This document shows, piece by piece, positions 51,371 through 62,526 of a DNA stretch of 64,000 nucleotides. The stretch spans positions 3,162,001 through 3,226,000 of the forward strand of contig BJKQ01000002.1 in NCBI GenBank assembly GCA_006538405.1, read 5' to 3'. The position numbers were made by a program, and so were the translations under genes. The DNA is from Hansfordia pulvinata (lineage: Eukaryota; Ascomycota; Sordariomycetes; Xylariales). The notes beneath the pieces were generated by a model. That model was not told the origin of the DNA and searched no databases. It saw only the letters and a program-made list of their open reading frames with translations. Every line of letters begins with the position of its first letter. Position 1 is the stretch's first letter.

Positions 51371-53837
51371 ATCGCGGGCCGCCAGCACCCAGCCGCCCGG
51401 CCGTGTATTTCCCAGTTTGCAGTAGATGGGGGCCTTCTGGAAGATGCCCATGGCGCGTTCAGGGTCCCGCCCCCCCTCGAAGCCACGCGGCCGCCGTACG
51501 CCCACGGCACCCGTAGTGCCAAGGCGATGGATATTAGGCCTTCTATGGCGCAGCCACGGCCATCCTGTGGCCAAGGCAAAGCGATTGCCCTCCAGCAAAC
51601 AAAGGGGTTGTCGGGAGGGGGGTGTGTGTATGTGTGTGGGTGTGGGTGCGTGCGTGCGGGTGCCCCTTTGCCGTGAATCCTTTGCCCCGTGGGATGTTGC
51701 CGGGTCGGCGGCTTGACGTCAAAAAGAGGGCGGTTGGGACGAAGGTTGGGCAGCGAGGAGGTCACGAGGATGGAGTTGGATCCGGCAGCCGTTGACGTCG
51801 AGCCGAGTCAGGGTCTGGGTGGCTTGCCCCTGTCAGAGTGGGAGGGCAGCGTTGCGCCGATGTTAAGGGCGGTGGTGGTAGTGGCGGCGGCGGCGGCGGC
51901 GGCGGCGACCCATCCCCGACTTCACAGTGTCCTTGAGGCGACTCGAGATTGGGGATGGCGATGGTCAGGTCTTCGAAGGGTCGTGGCGGAAGGGAGGTCT
52001 GATTGGCCGGACGCGAGTCGCCGCCGCCGCCTCCCCTAGACAATGCCTCATGCCCACCGCCGTCAATCGCAGGAATGCTAACTCGTTCGAGAAGCGTTCG
52101 AGAGTCGAGTCGCGGGGTGTCTGGCAGCAAATGGCGTCAGCCAAGACCGCGATACCCCTCAATGCCCGGACGCGTGCGCTGGGCTGTCAGCACGTTGGGC
52201 CACTCGGGCCCTCCAGTGGTCCCTCTCCAGAAAACCCCCTACCAGCGGCTAGCAACCCTTCATCAATGCAGCCCGTCGGGTACCTCTCGTACGAGTTAGG
52301 TTATGTACGCTGGCCCCTAGCAACCGAACCACACAGACCTCCACTGGAGGTACGAATATGCCCCTCCTCCAGCCGTTACTGGGGAATGCTGTGCGGAGTA
52401 CCCGTACCCACTTTGAGCCGTTGTCTCTCAGATGTATCTAGCCCGACGAGTCCCTAACGCCCCGCTATCACAGGCATTTTGAGTCTACCCATCTTCCAAG
52501 ATAAGCTACCCAGCTGTCTGAGAAGGACAAGTACACGGAAGACATGAACGCTCGTACGTGATCGTCTCACCTCACTGGACAATGCGCCGCGCTGCCCCCC
52601 CCAGTAGACGACCTGGTACTTCAATGTACCGTCTTAGCCGCCGCCACAGCTCAACGGTCCTAAGGTCCGCCCCAGATCTTCGTACCGCCAAGTCGATGTG
52701 GCGGTTTGTTTCAAGAATGCCCACGTCGACATCGGCACGTCCATCCTTTTCCATCATGGGATTTCCCAAGATCGGCGTCTCCCACCCTCATGCGCATCCA
52801 ACCGACAGACGGCGCTCCCGCCGTCGCCACGGATGCCATTCTTCTCGGTACCGGCTGATACACGACCCCAGACTTGGCCCTTCCGCCGCCACCAGTGCCC
52901 CGGGCCTCCGTCAGCTCCGTTGCCATGGCTATCAAACCCTCCAGGCACGCCGAGTCGCCTGGTCGTCTATGCAACCAAACGCCCGGCCGTCCGGGGTCGA
53001 CTCGGGCTGTTTACGGAGCGAGGACTGGCGATAAAGGGTGCTGCCTGGGCTGTTCTTAGTTCCGGTGGGAGCAATGACGACCGTCCCAGAGAGCTGGGTG
53101 CCTGCGCCCTTTGAGATCCTGGCATCCCGACCGGCCACCTCCAGCACCCGCCACCAGCCTTCCGTCACCAAAACCAAAGCGCCCCCTTCGACCGCGCCGC
53201 CTGCGATCCCTGGGCAGGGGTTCGCTCGTCCATGCAGCTGCTAGACCTGGTCGGGTTGAAGCCCGCCGCTGTGCAGCAAACCCGTCGTCGGCCCCGGCCT
53301 GATTGGCCCTCTCCGTGGCCCCCCCGCGTCGAATAGCAGCGCACATCTACGAGTACCGCGCCTCTGTGCGCCAGGCGCCGGCGAGGCGAGGCGATCCATA
53401 CGCATCATCCGGCATGCGATACAAGTCTAGGCTTCTGCAGCTACCTGCGCGACCGCCCGCCCGCCCGCCTCCGGAACGATGCTGGTGCGCGCCACGGCCG
53501 CTCGACTAGAGCCCGCAGCGCCGTAGGCCGGCCTCTACGAGTACTCGCACTCACATACCTGTACGCGAGCCGTCAAAGCGCTTACGCACCATCGCGGCAA
53601 ATGCTTGTCTCACTTCTGCTCGTGGTGCGCGGGCGCACTGGAAACGTTGGTTCGTGCATGACCTTCCCCAAGCACCCGGCGGCCTTTCCCTTTCTCCCTC
53701 ATGACTACATCCAGGTCGACGTCCAGCATGGCATCCTTCATTGGCCTGACTTGAGGATTTGCAGCCGGGCGCCGAGGCTAGCACCAAAGCGATACCAGGG
53801 GCTCGTTCACCGCCTCTGTCCAAGGGTCGCCTCCCCT

Positions 53838-53857
53838 CCCCCCCCCCCCCCCCCCCC
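53838..53857 (+). repeat. Poly-C tract, 20 bases
   Basis: An uninterrupted C run preceded by a CT-rich stretch. Confidence 0.85.
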
Positions 53858-56800
53858 TTTTCGGTCGCAAGCGCCGGGTAGGTGTGAGCACCTGCTTGAT
53901 AGGAGGATTTCGCGTCCGCGGGCGAGCAAATCACAGGTGCGGGCACCCGGGCGTGGCAACACCCTCGCCGGATTTAGAGCCGTTGGTGAATTGCGCGGCG
54001 CTATGTGCGGCTGTCGATCAGATTTCCAGATCCGAGTCGGCCGCCAGGCGTGTCGCTGACAGGGCCACGCTTGCCGTGGAGCCATGGAATGTGCCCATGG
54101 AGGGAGTACGATATCGCAAATGACTTACGAGGGCCTCGTGACCGCAGAGCGCGAAAATCCCACCCTCGTAGCCCGCCGCCGTCTCCACCCAGTCCGAGAC
54201 CCAGCATCTTGGCGCGCTGGACGGGAGGCTGGACTGGACACCAGCTGCTGGGCTCGCCTGCGGCCGGCACGGTCGAGTGCTCGCATCCAACCCGTCGAAC
54301 CGCACAGCCTACTGTACGGCGGCGTGGCGAGGCACACCGCCTCCTGCTTCGCTACCTGCACTGCGCGCCATATCGATGCGTGCCGGGTTGCCTGCCCTCC
54401 TTCATGCAATGCTTGTTCCTTCGCGGGGAGGGGCGTTGCATCCGATGGGAAAATGCAGAAACGAGTCGACGGAGAAGCTGTGCTCGGCCACGGCGATCGT
54501 CGCCGTCCAGGTCAGCTATCTTGCCCCCTCCAACCTCGTCTATCCTCCCGCTGCTGACTGTAACGCTTGGGCGCCGCGGGCTGTACTCGGGCGCGTGCGA
54601 ACGGAGCGGAGGGCGGACTGGAGCACGGCAGCCAATTCTTGCATGCCGTGCATGCGCAACCCTTCCTTCTTGCGCGGTTGACCCAGAAAAAATTCTGATA
54701 ACCAACAACAGCCAATGGGGGGCGCCCGTGGCTGCATAGCTCAGTCCCTCCGTGCAGCTTGGCCAGTGGCCACCGGGGCAGGCAGGCGTCGCTGAAGAGG
54801 GGCATCTGGAGCATCTGGAGGGGCATGCGGTGCAGCAGGGATCCCCCAAGAGGCATGGCTCGTCGTCCTTGGTGGCCTTTGCAAAGAGGCGTATATGGCA
54901 GATCTCCCCGCCACGGCGGACGGGGCCAGGGACACATACGACCACCGACTGTGCACCACGAGTATCCGCACCATCCGTGCGGAGGACTCGACGACACTGC
55001 TCGTACACGATCCGCACGGAGGACTCGCACTCGCGCACTGTTGGTCGTCGTCGCCCTCGCAGGCCGACAGGCCAGGCAGGTCTCCCAGCCCAGGCGATCA
55101 CGGGGTTAGTCGTCGGCGGTCGTGGGCCAAAACCCCTCGGTGCGTGGGTGCGGCTCGTAACATGGCTGAAATTAGCCTCAAGGACCCTCGTGGTGCTACG
55201 CTGTTTCCTGCAAAGGTGCGTCTCGGTCTGCTGCATTCAGCTCGAGCTGCGACGCTTCCGAATGGCCGCCGGCCGCTGCTCGCTCGTGCTGAGTGAGCGA
55301 GCGGCTGTGCGATGTGAGCGCGTTCGCCTCGAGTCCGGTCGTGGGCGTGCCGGTCTTGCAGGTTGGCAGCGAGAAGGCGGGGCCCCTTCTGGAGCATCCG
55401 GCCGCGGGGTCTTTTGGCGTTGCTGCTCTGGTCGGCAGAGTCTTTGAGTGCTGCCGCTCCGACGGCATGGATCTCCGGTCGAGGCAACCCAGAACTTGCC
55501 TTCTCCAGATGTATCCGCTGTTGCAAGTTTGTGCAACGACCTATCGAGGCCCAGCCCTTTGCCCACTCGGACGCCCGCCATTACACAGGCCAATGGGTTC
55601 TCCGGAAAGTCTAGCCGGTGTGGCTCACCCGCCTCACGATGAGATCCGTCTATCTTACAGTCCCGTACTTCTCAGATCGCTTTACCAGTACCGAGCTGCA
55701 GGGCCGCCTCACTTTTGTTACTTGCCAAATACCTACCTAGGCAAGCCGTCGGCGCCTCGTCCAGTCAGAGAGCCTCGCGCGCATCGTCGGTGCCATCATC
55801 CTCTTTGCGCCCTCGTGACCGCCTTGAGCTTGTCCGCTCCGGGGCGGTGTCTGACAGAGCGTGTCGTCGCCTTCCCCCCTCCTCCCCCTCTTCCTTTACC
55901 CCTCGGCGCGTCGCCGTGGGTGGAACATTCAAACCTGACGATAACATTGGACAGCGTATCATACCGTTTTCCAATCGCGACCAATGTCAACACAGGCCGC
56001 TGGAATGGGGCATGTCTCTGCTGCGCCCCAAGAGGAACGTTGCGCACGCCGCGGGGCGGGTGGAGGGAGGCGAAACAAGGAAAGCCTCGGGACATAGCTC
56101 CACTTGAGATGTCCGTTGCGCTACCCCGGAGCATCGGGGTGGGCGAGGAACTGACTGACTGACTGACTAACCAGAAAATCACACGAGACAGCCGTTCTCT
56201 CTCTCCTTTGTGCCGTCCTCTTCCTCCCTATTGTGCGCTTCGGCGGTGGCGGCGGGGGGTGGGGGCGACGTGTGAAACACCACGCGCCGGCGAAGTCTCT
56301 TGTTCGGCATGCGTTTTCGGTGAGACCTTGTCTTTTTCTTCTTCTTCGAGATTTGGGGGGGGGGGGGCAACGGACGGCGAAGAGAGCAGGACAGGACAGG
56401 TGACCGCAAGAGAGGAGAGCGAGCCAGCCAGCCTCTGCCCGCCAGCCTCTGCCCGCTCGCCCGTCCGTCCGAGAAGTGTCGTCCCGTTGGCACGCACAGG
56501 AGAAACCAAGGGGGCAACACCCAGCTCGAGGGTGTCTCTTGCAACGATTCGTCGGCGGGCATGAAAGCCGGTCGCAATTGGCCGACTGCGTGCACGCGCA
56601 GGCAGATAACTCGTACGAGTACCTGACGCTTGTGATGCACGCGGTGGGCCTTGATCATTTCCCCAGCCGTCTCCCGGGGAAGAGGGGGAGGTGACAGTGA
56701 CACGGAACGCGAGTCCCGCGGCGTGGCGTCTCTCTCTCTCTCCCTCTCTACGAGTACCCCGTAGGTGTTCTTTACTCGTGGGTGTACTCGTAGGTGGCCC

Positions 56801-57016
56801 CACCTCGCTTCGCGCGCCATGGTGAAGAGAATCGTGGGTAGAGTGATAGTGATGAGAGTCTTGGCCGGCGACGAGAAAGAAATCGTTGGGGTGTTTGCCT
56901 GCCCGGCGAGAAGCCAAGAGGCGCCCTCGTCGCGACCCACTCAATAAGCTATCAGATCTCATTCATCAACTCTTCTGCGCTCGAGAAGCTAATGAAAAGC
57001 TACGGGTGAGTAATCC

Positions 57017-57032
57017 GTACGAGTACTCGTAC
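57017..57032. repeat. Second copy of the 16-bp TACGAGTA palindrome
   Basis: Identical to the palindrome at 8864-8879, GTACGAGTACTCGTAC, with unrelated flanks. Confidence 0.85.
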
Positions 57033-59083
57033 CTACCGAACTAGTAACAGAAGAAGAAACTCGCGAGGCGGAAAAACAACCCCCCCCCCCACCCACTGCC
57101 TGCTTGCCTACGTGCCTGCCTGGCGGATCCCCGCGCCGGGCATAGAAATCGTGAGGCTGGCTGACCGCCACTTTTTTTTTGTCCTTCTTGGTTCCTGGTT
57201 CTCTCTCTATCCACGGCACGCGCTTCCTGGACAGGCAGGCACTTGACTTGGTCCCTTCACGCCATATTCTCTGCGAGTACGCCAGTGTGGACCGAAAAGA
57301 CGGTGGCCCGGGAGTCGAGAAAAGGTAAAGGGCGAAACTCCAGAAGCCGGGATGCCCATGCTTAATTATAGAACGGGGGCGCCTCGCAGATGGTTTGCAG
57401 GTCTCATCGGCTCTGAGAGAGTGCGAGTAGTAGCTGCCGAATACATCGCGCATTAGCTCTTGTCAGTCGTTTCTTTTTTTTCTCCCTCTATTTTTAAATG
57501 TCTTCACCGTCGTCGTCCTTTATGCGCAGCATATCACATACACACCCACACACACATACACACACACATCACATCACATGTCACGCAGCGTAACCGTAGA
57601 CCGTTAGGGCGCGGTGTGGACTGTGGGTGTGTTTCTGGTCCGAGTCGGTTGTTCACTAAACAAGCCCACTATGTCTCCTGTCTCGTCTCTCTGTGCCTAT
57701 CAGATCCAGATCGGCTTCTTCCCCCCCCCCCGTGTCTCACTGGCGCTTTTCTGACTTTGTGTCGATTCCCGTCCTTTCAATCGGACTGCGTATGCCTCGA
57801 GAGGAAGTAGAAGAAGAAGAAAAAAAAACCCGCTCTGGTCAAACCCGTGAAGCACGTGCTTCTGGCGATGGGTGCGCCAACCAGCCACCGCGGCGGACTT
57901 GAACCAAGCTTTCGCGCCGAAGGAGCCGCCACGTCGGTTTATTATCGCAGGAAGCAAAGCAGTACTCGTAGCAAGCCGTCCTCATCCATCGCAGGCGCAT
58001 GCCCAGGTTCCCCCTCCCCCCGGGTCTGGGCAGGTAAAAAAACCCCTGGCGTGTCGGTTCGTGGGAATCCCGAGCCTGCGCCTCTCGATTTTTTGATTAT
58101 TTTTTTTCTCTCTCTTGGTGTTCTTGTTCTCGTTGTTTTGCTGTCTGCCTGCCTCGTCGACTGCTGGGAATGAACAAAGCATACCTGTCCGGGGTTGTTG
58201 TGAAGAACGAGGTGTGTAAATCTCCCGCGTGGTGTGTGGGGACGGGGCAGAAGCGAGGAAGAGGTACTCACTCGTTAATGCCTCTGTGCCGGCCCGTGCC
58301 CGGGCATTTCACCCTGCGATAGTGGGATCTCGCCCCCCCGGGAGTTGAGTGCGCTCGCGTCGCTTGGACTGCTTGTTCCCGGTCCCCGTCCCGGTCCCGA
58401 TCTTGGGCCCCGGCCCCGGCCCCAGCCCCGGTTTGCCCCCATAAGGGCGGAGCTGCTGCTATTTTTCGCCCCTCTCCCGGAGTGTGAGAACAGGGGGGCT
58501 GAGAGGGAGAGAACGAGAGGGAGGGGCCGGTAACGTCATCGGCAAGCATCAGCTCTCTCTCTCTCTCTTTCTCTCTTCTCTTTTTGTTTAGTCATCGCAG
58601 AGAGAGGTCAGGGGTTTGAAAGAGGAGGAAAAGGGGAGCTTTGACCTTGCGATGCCTCGTCGGTCGGCGTCTGTGGGGAGCGCAATGCGGCAAATTAACA
58701 GAGCCCCATTAAGATGTCTGACACGTCTTGCTGTGAGGGGCGGTTGATCTTTTGTCGATTTCCCCGTCTCGCCGCGTTCGGTCTCTCGCGCCAATGGAAG
58801 CAAGCAAGCAAGCAAGACAGAGAGAAAAGAAAAAAAAAAAGATCGCGCACCGATGACTCCGATCGCGATGACCCCAGACCTGCAATGCCTCGATCGCGCT
58901 GGTGTTGCTGCTGCTGTTGTTGTTGTTGTTTCGCCCGTGTCTGACCTGATCTCTCTTTTGTGCCCAGCCCTGGTCCCAGGCACATTGTTTTCCGATTCTC
59001 ATCTTATCATACCTACGCAGACCCCCCCTCCACTCCTCGGCGCGCCGTCGTCTGTTGTGCTTATACACCCCCCTCTCCATCAC

Positions 59084-59137
59084 CGCCGGTGAGGGTCACT
59101 GCGGCTCCGCAGTGACACGCTGGCGAGCTCACCGGCG
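59084..59137. repeat. Nested inverted repeat (cruciform-capable)
   Basis: The outer arms CGCCGGTGAG (59084-59093) and CTCACCGGCG (59128-59137) enclose an inner perfect hairpin, GTCACTGCGG-CT-CCGCAGTGAC (59095-59116). Both stems are 10 bp with no mismatch. Function is unknown; it could be a structured RNA, a foldback relic or a binding site. Confidence 0.75.
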
Positions 59138-59707
59138 CCCCTCTGCTGAGCCGGTCGCGAGAGAGAAAGACGAAAGAAGAAAAAAAAAAAAAAAGAGAAG
59201 AAGAGAGATAATCCTGCTACCTCTTTACCCGGCGTTGAGGGAATACCGAGTGTGTGTGAGGCGGTGCAGCAAATCTGACCGTGTCCCCCCCCCCCTCTCA
59301 GACTCGGTTCCATGTCTCGCCATACCGACTCCCACCGCCGCCATCGTCGTCGTCTATCCACAACCATCTCACAAGCCTCCCTCTTATGGGAGGCTGTCGT
59401 CTATTCTGCTTGCCCAGGACGGGACCAAGCGGCGGAGCTCGGGGCCCACGCTCCCCCCCCCCCCCCCTCCCCGGGCGGCCCAAATCCCGTGACGGTTGAC
59501 GGTGTACCCCGCCCCCCGAAAGCGGAAGCCGAGTATCGAACGGGCCCGCGCCTCCGGGGGGTCCCAACCGGATCGGTCGACTACCAGTGAAGGAAATAAG
59601 CGGGAGGGTGTTTCCCTCCGACAGTCCTCGGTTGCAAGACGGTAGGTGTCTTGTGCTTGCTCACTCCCCCGCTCCTCGCTTCGATTGCGCGTTTTGGGAT
59701 TATACAA

Positions 59708-59728
59708 GGGGGGGGGGGGGGGGGGGGG
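59708..59728 (+). repeat. Poly-G tract, 21 bases
   Basis: An uninterrupted G run in the gene-poor interval. Confidence 0.85.
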
Positions 59729-60930
59729 AAGCAAATGGAGTGGGCTTTTCTCATGGGAATGTCTGCCTCTCGTCTGAGCCCCGCAGGCAGATTTACATGT
59801 CTCTGGCCTGAGAGGTAATTCCTGCGACACGGCAAGCACACGCGCCCTGAGCAGCTCGCGCCAGGTCAACAGACACCATGCGCATTCAGATCTGTGGATC
59901 AAAGACAGCTGGGGCAGGGTTGGTGGCCCGGATGCAAGAGGAGCTGGGACCTGTCTGTCTGTCGAGCCTCCTCGAGCGAGCCGCAGCTCTAGGCGACTCT
60001 GGGTTCTGAGCAAGCAGGTAACGCGGCCCGTTTCAAGGGCGTCCTCTCCGTGATCCGTCTTCAGCCTGAGAGGCTTGTATATGCAAAAAGGTGCAGACAC
60101 ACCTGCTGCCTCCCCCATCTCTGGCCGCCCGAGGTCCCACCCACAGCTCCTGTTATCACTCGCCTCGCGGGCGACTACGACACGGGCTGTTCAGGGCAGC
60201 TTCGAGCAGCAGCCAACCCCTGCATCGACCCCCTTTCCTTCCAGTGTGTGAATATGTGTCAACGTGGCACGTTCGAGATACCCGGCGTTGCTCGGATATC
60301 AAAATAGACATTGTCCGCACATCCCGTGCGCAAGCATCCGTCTCCGGCCGCCCGGCCGTGGTCCTGTGTCGAGTTCACGAGGGTTCCCGGCACACGTCGA
60401 CTTGGGGGCAGACCATTGCTTTCGCAGCGCCCCGTCTTCCCCAAGCGAGACGTCTGGTATATAATATACAGAGAGAAGAGGGAGAATAGATAGCCTTGTC
60501 GTTTTTTTCAGAAGTCAAGATGATCATTGACGAAACGAAGTCGAGTCATTCGCACTCAGAAACGACCCGTATCCGTTGCCGTCGAAGCCAAGACGCGACC
60601 TGGCAAGACCAGAGGAAAGAACAAGTACAATTGCAGAACTGACCGTCTGATTGGCCCGCGGGGCGGCGAGATTCAAGTAAGGATTGGTGTCTGACATGGG
60701 AAGACACGACCACATCCTTCGTGGGAATGGTGTTTCTTGGACGCACAGAGAGAGTTTATTGCGTGGGGTTGTAGCCCGGTTTTGCTTACGGGGACTCTAT
60801 CCTCCATGCCCAGGATTACGTAGCTGCAGATTCGTCTGCGGAGCATGTGCCGGCCATGTCGTGATCGTCCCGGGTACGGACTGGCCGGGCTGGCCTCTCT
60901 TTCTGCGGCGTGTTGCTGACAAAAAACCCC

Positions 60931-61256
60931 GGCGGTCGTACGTCTGGGACACGCCGCACAAGCCCGCCGAGGGGCGGCGCTCCCGGTCTTCAAGCTGGAC
61001 GCCGTCATACTGACCTTTGCGCCGCCGGGCTACTTCATCAAGTACCTCTACCAGGTCAAACGTCAGCAGGCGCCCTTCGTCTCATCTCGGGCATGAATGA
61101 GGGCCGCGGCCTCTACGGCAACGAGCTCAACTACATGGTCACCTGCTGGTCCGTCGGCTACGTCGTCGCCGGCGAGATCCTCAGCAACATGCCGCTGAAC
61201 CGCCTCCTGCGCCCTTCCGTCTGGATCCCGTGCTGTAGGGTTCAGTATAGAGGGTG
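60931..61256 (+). pseudogene. Fragment of a Dal5/allantoate-type MFS transporter
   Basis: The N-terminal part of an anion:cation symporter-family permease is readable in pieces over three frames. RRSYVWDTPHKP matches the conserved cytosolic lead-in. FKLDAVILTF with GYFIKYLYQV is the first membrane helix, followed by APFVS. GLYGNELNYMVTCWSVGY and PSVWIP cover the next helix and loop. The frame changes near 60980-60990, and the second block (61094 onward) is separate from the first, which stops at 61079. Homology ends abruptly after PSVWIP. The family normally has about 500 residues and 12 helices; only the first two or three are present, so this is a truncated, non-functional relic. Homologues carry allantoate, pantothenate or similar anions. 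The family call is confident; the substrate is not. Confidence 0.82.
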
Positions 61257-62134
61257 GCATGCCTTGGGAGTGCACGTTCTCCCCCTTGTGATATGAATTC
61301 CTGACTACTCCGAGACTTGTTTGTTCTGGACATGTCGTCTGGATATGTCGTCTGAATATGTCGAGAGCGTGGAGGCCTTTGGCTGTGTAATCGGTTTCTT
61401 CTGAATACACGAATACTGGCCTGCGAAATGGGATTGGAAACAGGGTTAGGGGAGGGGGGAACTGGCTTGGCCAGTAAAGTGAGATAGGGCTTCCCACGCG
61501 GGGAACCGACCATCAGCCTGCTCAGCTGGGACAAGACGATCACAGACATATACACATGCCTTAAGTTACGAGTGCAACATACCCCGGTAGCTTTGGGCGA
61601 CAGAAGGAATAGAAGCAGCAGAGCAGCACGAAGAATTCCCTCGGCCGCATTCCCCCGCAGGTCGGGCAGGTCGGGCAAGTCGGGCACGTCGGGCTTGTCA
61701 AGGTTATTTTGGTCCACCTACTATGCAAGCGGCGATGCCCCGCATCGTTGTTATACTCGGGTTAACAGTGCCGGCCCCAGACGATGAACGCCGAAGGGGG
61801 AGCCCGTGATGGAGGCAGGCTTGGGATGCATGCCGTCTTGCCACCATAATATAATGGCACACTCCATCTGTGCAGCCTCCTGGGCACAAGCATGCCCCGG
61901 GAAATTGCCTCATGTTGCCTCTCCAACGACGCCGTGGTTCGGGCAAGAGCTTCAACTTCAATATAAGTAGCAGAGGTGGTCGTCGCAGCTCAGAAAGCTG
62001 TTGAACAGGAACACATCTACGCCCGCCATCACCACACCCACACCCATATAAATCTTCACCTCGAGGAAATCTTGGACTCAACTTCTCAAGTGGCCAGAAG
62101 TTACTTACAGCCTCTTCGCAAATCTCCCATCATC
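61257..62134. other. Upstream region of the secreted-protein gene
   Basis: No gene is recognised. It begins at the sharp end of the transporter fragment and includes a (GTCGGGCA)n-like stretch near 61661-61690. A TATA-like box lies close to the next gene. Confidence 0.5.
62046..62053 (+). promoter_or_regulatory. TATA-like box
   Basis: ATATAAAT lies about 80 bp upstream of the ATG of the small secreted-protein gene, a usual distance for a fungal core promoter. Confidence 0.5.
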
Positions 62135-62526
62135 ATGCAGATCTCTCCTGGAACCACTTCGTCCTCGTCTGGGCCTTTTCTGGTAGCCTCGTCGCTGCTG
62201 CCCCTTCCAATCCCGCCGGAGGCTCTGCGGTGAGTTGCCGCCAACGGAGCGCCCCCCCCCCCCCCCCCCCCTCTACCCCCTTGATTCTCAATCGGTGACG
62301 GACACATGACTGACTACCTATATTTGGTGCGGTGCAGCAACTCCAGGCGGATGTGACGCCGAACCCTGGGCTAGAGGGGAGATCAAGACCGGAATACGCG
62401 CAGTGCGGTGAGGCTTGTGGTTCCGGGGCTCGAGACAAGAAGTGCGACCCGGACGGTCTGTGCCCGCACTGTAGAAGAGGGAAATGCATGGGGGTGCGAT
62501 TCGGGGGCACGGATACTATAGAATAG
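62135..62526 (+). CDS. Small secreted six-cysteine protein candidate
   Basis: Two exons, 62135-62229 and 62338-62526, are split by a 108-bp intron with donor GTGAGT and acceptor GGTGCAG. They would encode about 94 residues. In the frame that splices in phase, exon 1 encodes a hydrophobic stretch ending in AAAPSNP, typical of a signal peptide and cleavage site. The ATG at 62135 is one base out of that frame, with the discrepancy at TCTCC, 62144-62148. Exon 2 has six cysteines spaced CX3CX8CX5CX2CX4C near the C-terminus, compatible with three disulfides. I do not recognise the family. Small size, signal peptide, even cysteine count and gene-poor surroundings fit a fungal effector or defence-type peptide, but this is inference. 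The intron holds C20 (62252-62271). Confidence 0.6.
62252..62271 (+). repeat. Poly-C tract (20) in an intron
   Basis: It lies within the intron of the small secreted-protein candidate, after the donor. Confidence 0.8.

Larger units (their letters stand above)
43015..60930. other. Gene-poor interval, 18 kb
   Basis: No gene can be supported. Large open frames here lie opposite each other and look compositional. The interval is dense in TACGAGTA units, GA/CT tracts and poly-C/G runs of 20 or more. A minus-strand open frame at 52769-52572 with protein-like composition is the only stretch I would search first. The left part includes the promoter of the leucine-rich-repeat gene. Confidence 0.55.

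Noticed and set aside
54352..55236. Cysteine-rich open frame on the minus strand
   Set aside because: The cysteines cluster in a stretch that is also open in two other frames; there is no signal peptide and no plausible splice structure.
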